DNA of 64,000 nucleotides from Rhizobium sp. P40RR-XXII (GTDB lineage Bacteria > Pseudomonadota > Alphaproteobacteria > Rhizobiales > Rhizobiaceae): positions 94,768 to 158,767 of the forward strand of contig NZ_JABAII010000015.1 in assembly GCF_012641405.1 (NCBI RefSeq), written 5' to 3'. Of this stretch, positions 60,289 through 64,000 are shown piece by piece. Each line of letters starts with the position of its first letter. Positions within the stretch are counted from its first letter, which is position 1. The translations under genes and the position numbers were made by a program. The notes under the pieces were generated by a model, which saw only the letters and a list, made by a program, of their open reading frames with translations, was not told the origin of the DNA and made no database searches.

Positions 60289-60720
60289 ATGAAGCTTCGT
60301 ACCTTTTTTCTGGTCGCTCCCTCTCTTTTCGCCGCGATTGCGCTTTCCGGTTGCTCGACGACGAGCGGCTTAGGGAGCGGCAAGAGCCTATTTTCGTCTG
60401 CGAAGCCTCCAGCCTCCGCAACCTTCATCAATGCTCTTGATGGTGGCATCGTCGAGCGCACCGGCATCAAGCTCAGCGACAGCGATAAGCAGCGCGCGCT
60501 GGAGGCGGAATATCGGGCGCTTGAGACCTCGCCTCTCGGCCAGCCTGTGGCATGGAAGGGTAGGAATGCGAGCGGCGAGGTAGTCCCCGCCGCGCCTTAT
60601 CAGGTCGGTTCGCAGAATTGCCGGCAATATACCCACACTGTCACCGTCGACGACAAACCGACGATGGCAAGGGGCGCGGCCTGCCGCAATGACGACGGCA
60701 CCTGGACACCGCTCGAATAG
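60289..60720 (+). CDS. Lipoprotein, surface-antigen (17 kDa type) family
   Basis: 143 residues with a lipobox LSGC (Cys22), so exported and lipidated. C-terminal region about 70-143 (ALEAEYRALETSPLGQPVAWKGRNASG and QNCRQYTHTVTVDD) matches the RT0821/17-kDa surface antigen-type domain. Outer membrane location is likely. Same direction as feuQ and ccmI, but no shared overlap. Confidence 0.82.
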   Translation: MKLRTFFLVAPSLFAAIALSGCSTTSGLGSGKSLFSSAKPPASATFINALDGGIVERTGIKLSDSDKQRALEAEYRALETSPLGQPVAWKGRNASGEVVPAAPYQVGSQNCRQYTHTVTVDDKPTMARGAACRNDDGTWTPLE

Positions 60721-60815
60721 GGTTTCACGCCGAAAAGCGCGGCCAAACGCCTCAAATCTTCGTCAGAAGGCCTTTCTCGGTTGGAATGGGCGCCCTGTTA
60801 AAGTATTGGGCGTGT

Positions 60816-61958
60816 ATGCTGTTCTGGATTCTCGTGGCCGTTCTTACGGCGGTTGTCGGCGCTGTGCTGCTCTATCCCCTTCTGCGTGGTGCAAAGGAGG
60901 CGGATGACTGTCGTTCCGGAGAGGCCGAGGTCTATCGCGATCAGCTCCGCGAACTGGATCGGGACCTCGCTGGCGGCCTGATTTCCGCCGAGGAGGCCGG
61001 TTATGCCCGTGCCGAGGTCGGCCGGCGCCTCATCGCAATTGCCAAAGATGACAAGGCGGCAACGAAATTGCCCGCGCGCGGCAATTATCGCCTTGCCCAA
61101 GCCTTTATCATCGTCATTCTTCCGGCCGTCGGACTCTGTCTTTATCTTGCGAACGGCAAGCCGGGATTGCCGGCCCAGCCGCTGGAAGCACGTCTTGAGA
61201 TGCCGGGAAACGATCTCGCCATCTCGATCGTCAAGATCGAGCAGCATCTGGCCAAGAACCCGGATGACGCAAAGGGCTGGGAAGTCCTGGCGCCGATCTA
61301 TTTCAAAACCAACCGCATCGGCGATGCTGAGCTTGCCTATCGCAACCTCATTCGCCTGGAAGGGCCGAGTGCCGCTCACCTCGGCGATCTCGGCGAAGTT
61401 CTCGTGGTGAAGGCCAATGGCATCGTGACGGCGGAGGCGCGTGGCGTGCTGCAGCAATCGCAAGCGCTCGATGCCGCCAATCCGCGCACGCTTTTCTATC
61501 TGGCGCTGGCGCTGGAGCAGGAAGGCAAGGCAGCCGAAGCGAAGACCGCCTTTGAGGCCCTGGCGAAACAATCGCCGCCGGACGCGCCCTGGCTCGCGGC
61601 CGTCGGCGAGCACATCATCAAGAATGGCGGCCGACCTGAGATATCCGCCAACGGTAATGCACCCGGCAATCCGACCGCCGAGGACGTCGCTGCGGCGAAC
61701 GCGCTCAGCAGCGGCGATCGCCAGCAGATGATCCGCGGCATGGTCGATAGTCTCGATACCAAGCTCAAAGAGGATCCGAAGAATTTCGAAGGCTGGATGC
61801 GGCTCATCCGCTCCTATGCCGTGTTGAACGACCGGGATCGTGCCGTCGATGCGCTGAAGCGCGGCCTCGCGGCGTTTCCGGCCGATGGAGGGCAGGGCCA
61901 GCAGCTTCTGGCGCTGGCGAAGGAATTGGGACTGCCGACGGAGGTGACGCAGCAATGA
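60816..61958 (+). CDS. ccmI: Cytochrome c maturation protein CcmI (CycH)
   Basis: 380 residues from the ATG at 60816. Two N-terminal membrane helices (about 2-22 and 91-110) around a cytoplasmic loop DQLRELDRDLAGGLISAEEAGYA, the CcmI-1 hallmark, then a periplasmic TPR domain (about 140-370). It brings apocytochrome c to the heme ligation machinery. Overlaps ccmE by 4 nt. Needed for the cytochromes encoded elsewhere, such as those at 19.3 and 19.9 kb. Confidence 0.92.
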   Translation: MLFWILVAVLTAVVGAVLLYPLLRGAKEADDCRSGEAEVYRDQLRELDRDLAGGLISAEEAGYARAEVGRRLIAIAKDDKAATKLPARGNYRLAQAFIIVILPAVGLCLYLANGKPGLPAQPLEARLEMPGNDLAISIVKIEQHLAKNPDDAKGWEVLAPIYFKTNRIGDAELAYRNLIRLEGPSAAHLGDLGEVLVVKANGIVTAEARGVLQQSQALDAANPRTLFYLALALEQEGKAAEAKTAFEALAKQSPPDAPWLAAVGEHIIKNGGRPEISANGNAPGNPTAEDVAAANALSSGDRQQMIRGMVDSLDTKLKEDPKNFEGWMRLIRSYAVLNDRDRAVDALKRGLAAFPADGGQGQQLLALAKELGLPTEVTQQ

Positions 61959-62404
61959 CCCGCAAGCAGAAACGTCTGGCAGTCATCGCCGGCGGCATGG
62001 GTTTCATCGCCGTCGCCGTGCTGCTGGTCCTCTTCGCCTTCAGCCAGTCGGTCGCCTATTTCTACATGCCGGCGGACCTAGCGAAGACGCCGGTCAATGC
62101 CGGGACGCTGATCCGCCTTGGCGGCCTCGTCGGCGAAGGCTCGATCGTGCGCGGCCAGGGTACGCAGGTGCAGTTTTCCGTTACCGACGGCACCGATACG
62201 ATCAAGGTCAAATATGATGGCATCCTGCCGGATCTCTTCCGCGAAGGGCAGGGTGTGGTGACCGAAGGCAAGTTCGAGCCGGGCAGCGACGTTTTCGTTG
62301 CTGACAGCGTGCTCGCCAAGCATGATGAGCGCTACATGCCGAAGCAGGTCGCCGACAAGCTGAAGGCCGACGGCGTCTGGAAGGGCGAGGAGGCGACGCA
62401 ATGA
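61955..62404 (+). CDS. ccmE: Heme chaperone CcmE (CycJ)
   Basis: 149 residues. N-terminal membrane anchor (about 12-34), OB-fold beta-barrel and the heme-binding His123 in LAKHDERYMPK with Tyr127 nearby. Holds heme covalently in the periplasm for transfer to apocytochrome c. Overlaps ccmI and ccmF by 4 nt each (ATGA). Confidence 0.93.
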   Translation: MTRKQKRLAVIAGGMGFIAVAVLLVLFAFSQSVAYFYMPADLAKTPVNAGTLIRLGGLVGEGSIVRGQGTQVQFSVTDGTDTIKVKYDGILPDLFREGQGVVTEGKFEPGSDVFVADSVLAKHDERYMPKQVADKLKADGVWKGEEATQ

Positions 62405-64000
62405 TCATCGAACTCGGACATTATGCCCTGGTGCTGGCGCTCGCCACCGCGCTGATCGTCTCAATTCTGCCTGTGGTCGGTGCCCGGCGCGGTGACGTGT
62501 CGATGATGGATATCGCACCGATCGGCTCGATCGTCGTGTTCTTGCTGGTCGCCTTCTCTTTCAGCGTGCTGACCTACGCCTATGTCGCCTCCGATTTCTC
62601 CGTCCTCAACGTCTGGGCCAATTCCCATTCGCTGATGCCGCTGATCTTCAAGATCTCCGGCGTCTGGGGCAATCACGAGGGATCGATGATGCTGTGGCTG
62701 CTGATCCTGGCGCTGTTCAGCGCGCTGGTTGCGCTGTTCGGGCGCAATCTGCCCGATGTGCTGCGCGCCAATGTGCTGGCCGTGCAATCGTGGATATCTT
62801 CGGCCTTTCTGGTCTTCATCCTGCTGACCTCCAATCCGTTCATCCGCCTCAATCCGGCGCCGGCGGAAGGCAAGGATCTCAATCCAGTGCTGCAGGATAT
62901 CGGCCTCGCGATCCATCCGCCCTTGCTCTATCTCGGCTATGTCGGCTTCTCAGTCTGTTTTTCCTTTGCCGTCGCGGCGCTTCTGGAAGGCCGCATCGAT
63001 GCCGCCTGGGCGCGCTGGGTCCGTCCGTGGACGCTGGCAGCCTGGAGCTTCCTGACGCTCGGCATCGCCATGGGCTCCTATTGGGCCTATTACGAGCTCG
63101 GCTGGGGCGGCTGGTGGTTCTGGGATCCGGTGGAAAATGCCTCCTTCATGCCCTGGCTTGCCGGCACGGCGCTGCTGCATTCGGCGCTGGTCATGGAAAA
63201 GCGCGACGCCTTGAAGATCTGGACCGTGCTGCTGGCGATCCTCACTTTTTCCCTGTCGCTCCTCGGCACCTTCCTCGTCCGCTCCGGTGTGCTGACCTCG
63301 GTCCATTCCTTCGCCAGCGATCCGACGCGCGGCATCTTCATTCTCTGCATTCTTCTGATCTTCATCGGCGGGGCGCTGTCGCTCTTCGCCTTCCGCGCGC
63401 CGAAGCTTGCCGCCGGCGGATTGTTCGCGCCGATCTCGCGCGAGGGAGCACTGGTGCTGAACAACCTGATCCTGACGGTTGCCTGCGGCACGGTGCTGAC
63501 CGGCACGCTCTATCCACTGGCGCTCGAAACGCTGACGGGTGACAAGATTTCCGTCGGTCCGCCCTTCTTCAACATGACATTCGGATTGCTGATGGCGCCG
63601 ATCCTCATTGCCGTGCCGTTCGGCCCGCTGCTCGCCTGGAAGCGCGGCGACCTGCTCGGCGCATTGCAGCGGCTCTATGTCGTCGCAGGCTTGGCCTTCA
63701 TCGCTGGATTGGTTCTGTTTTACATCCGGTATGGCGGCCCGGTACTTGCCGTTCTCGGTCTTGCAGCCGGCTTCTTCCTGATCTTCGGCGCCTTGGCCGA
63801 TCTCTGGTATCGCGCCGGTGTCGGCAAGGGGGCTGCGAATGTTGCCTGGCGGCGCCTCAGCGGGCTGCCGCGGTCCGCTTTCGGCACGGCGCTGGCGCAT
63901 GCCGGCCTCGGCATTACTGTCCTTGGTATCATCGCGGTGACGACCTTCGAGGGCGAGAACATCACCAGTATGAAACCTGGCGAGACCGCTGAACTCGGCG
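62401..64000 (+). CDS. ccmF: Heme lyase CcmF (CycK), partial
   Basis: Open from the ATG at 62401 to the window end; 533 codons visible without a stop, normal full length being about 640-660. Multi-spanning membrane protein with the WWD motif GWGGWWFWDPVENASFMPW (about 238-256), which binds heme, and flanking histidines in GNHEGSMMLW and IHPPLLYLGY. Attaches heme to apocytochrome c CxxCH motifs. The downstream ccmH is expected beyond the window. Confidence 0.92.
   Translation, partial: MIIELGHYALVLALATALIVSILPVVGARRGDVSMMDIAPIGSIVVFLLVAFSFSVLTYAYVASDFSVLNVWANSHSLMPLIFKISGVWGNHEGSMMLWLLILALFSALVALFGRNLPDVLRANVLAVQSWISSAFLVFILLTSNPFIRLNPAPAEGKDLNPVLQDIGLAIHPPLLYLGYVGFSVCFSFAVAALLEGRIDAAWARWVRPWTLAAWSFLTLGIAMGSYWAYYELGWGGWWFWDPVENASFMPWLAGTALLHSALVMEKRDALKIWTVLLAILTFSLSLLGTFLVRSGVLTSVHSFASDPTRGIFILCILLIFIGGALSLFAFRAPKLAAGGLFAPISREGALVLNNLILTVACGTVLTGTLYPLALETLTGDKISVGPPFFNMTFGLLMAPILIAVPFGPLLAWKRGDLLGALQRLYVVAGLAFIAGLVLFYIRYGGPVLAVLGLAAGFFLIFGALADLWYRAGVGKGAANVAWRRLSGLPRSAFGTALAHAGLGITVLGIIAVTTFEGENITSMKPGETAELG

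Noticed and set aside
1..64000. tRNA, rRNA, CRISPR, prophage or insertion sequence
   Set aside because: No cloverleaf, spacer array, transposase, integrase or capsid-like gene was recognised anywhere in the window.

Overview
The window is ordinary-looking, GC-rich chromosomal DNA of an alphaproteobacterium of the Rhizobium/Agrobacterium group. Pointers to this lineage are a Ros/MucR zinc-finger regulator, a seven-gene Mrp/Pha antiporter operon, the DmeR-DmeF metal efflux pair, a FeuN-FeuP-FeuQ-type signalling operon, a ccmI-ccmE-ccmF (cycHJK) cluster, and several dispersed intergenic palindromes of the kind rhizobia carry. I see no rRNA, tRNA, CRISPR array, insertion sequence, integrase or phage gene, and base usage looks even throughout.

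Layout. 1-10 kb: a MarR regulator divergent from a DUF899 thioredoxin-like gene with a perfect 16-bp palindrome between them, a two-domain glyoxalase-like protein, a HerA-like ATPase, two metallophosphoesterases (4.8 and 16.2 kb), glucose-6-phosphate dehydrogenase, trans-aconitate methyltransferase and a zinc alcohol dehydrogenase. 10-20 kb: a branched-chain aminotransferase, an MFS exporter with a YbhB-like protein, an AraC regulator divergent from a SnoaL-like protein, an Asp/Glu racemase-like protein, Fe superoxide dismutase, a WYL regulator divergent from a LysE exporter, and a cytochrome c'. 20-33 kb: a diheme cytochrome c, a MerR regulator, dmeR-dmeF, a class A beta-lactamase, SelO, oligopeptidase B, and cbpA-cbpM. 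33-45 kb: an atypical NodB-like deacetylase, an AI-2E family transporter, a hemolysin III protein, the mrpABCDEFG operon and mucR. 45-57 kb: sufE, a PAS histidine kinase overlapping a peptidoglycan-binding membrane protein, DUF1491 and DUF2336 proteins, small orphan genes, a DUF1254/DUF1214 pair, a bifunctional penicillin-binding protein, and small conserved proteins. 57-64 kb: a long intergenic region with a phased cluster of GANTC sites, then feuN-feuP-feuQ, a lipoprotein and the cytochrome c maturation genes; ccmF runs off the window end.

How the genes fit together: most transcription units are short (one to three genes). The clear operons are mrpA-G (stop and start codons overlapping at most junctions), feuN-P-Q, ccmI-E-F, dmeR-F, cbpA-cbpM, ybhB-MFS and the DUF1214-DUF1254 pair. 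Several local regulators sit divergent to their probable targets with an inverted repeat in the gap. The most unusual non-coding signals are the GANTC cluster (57250-57356), a hairpin-rich stretch in front of a 55-residue gene (51.6-51.87 kb), an 11-bp-phased direct repeat upstream of feuN, and a 51-nt near-perfect palindrome at 4.0 kb. No previously undescribed multi-gene system is evident; these elements are the best candidates for something new.
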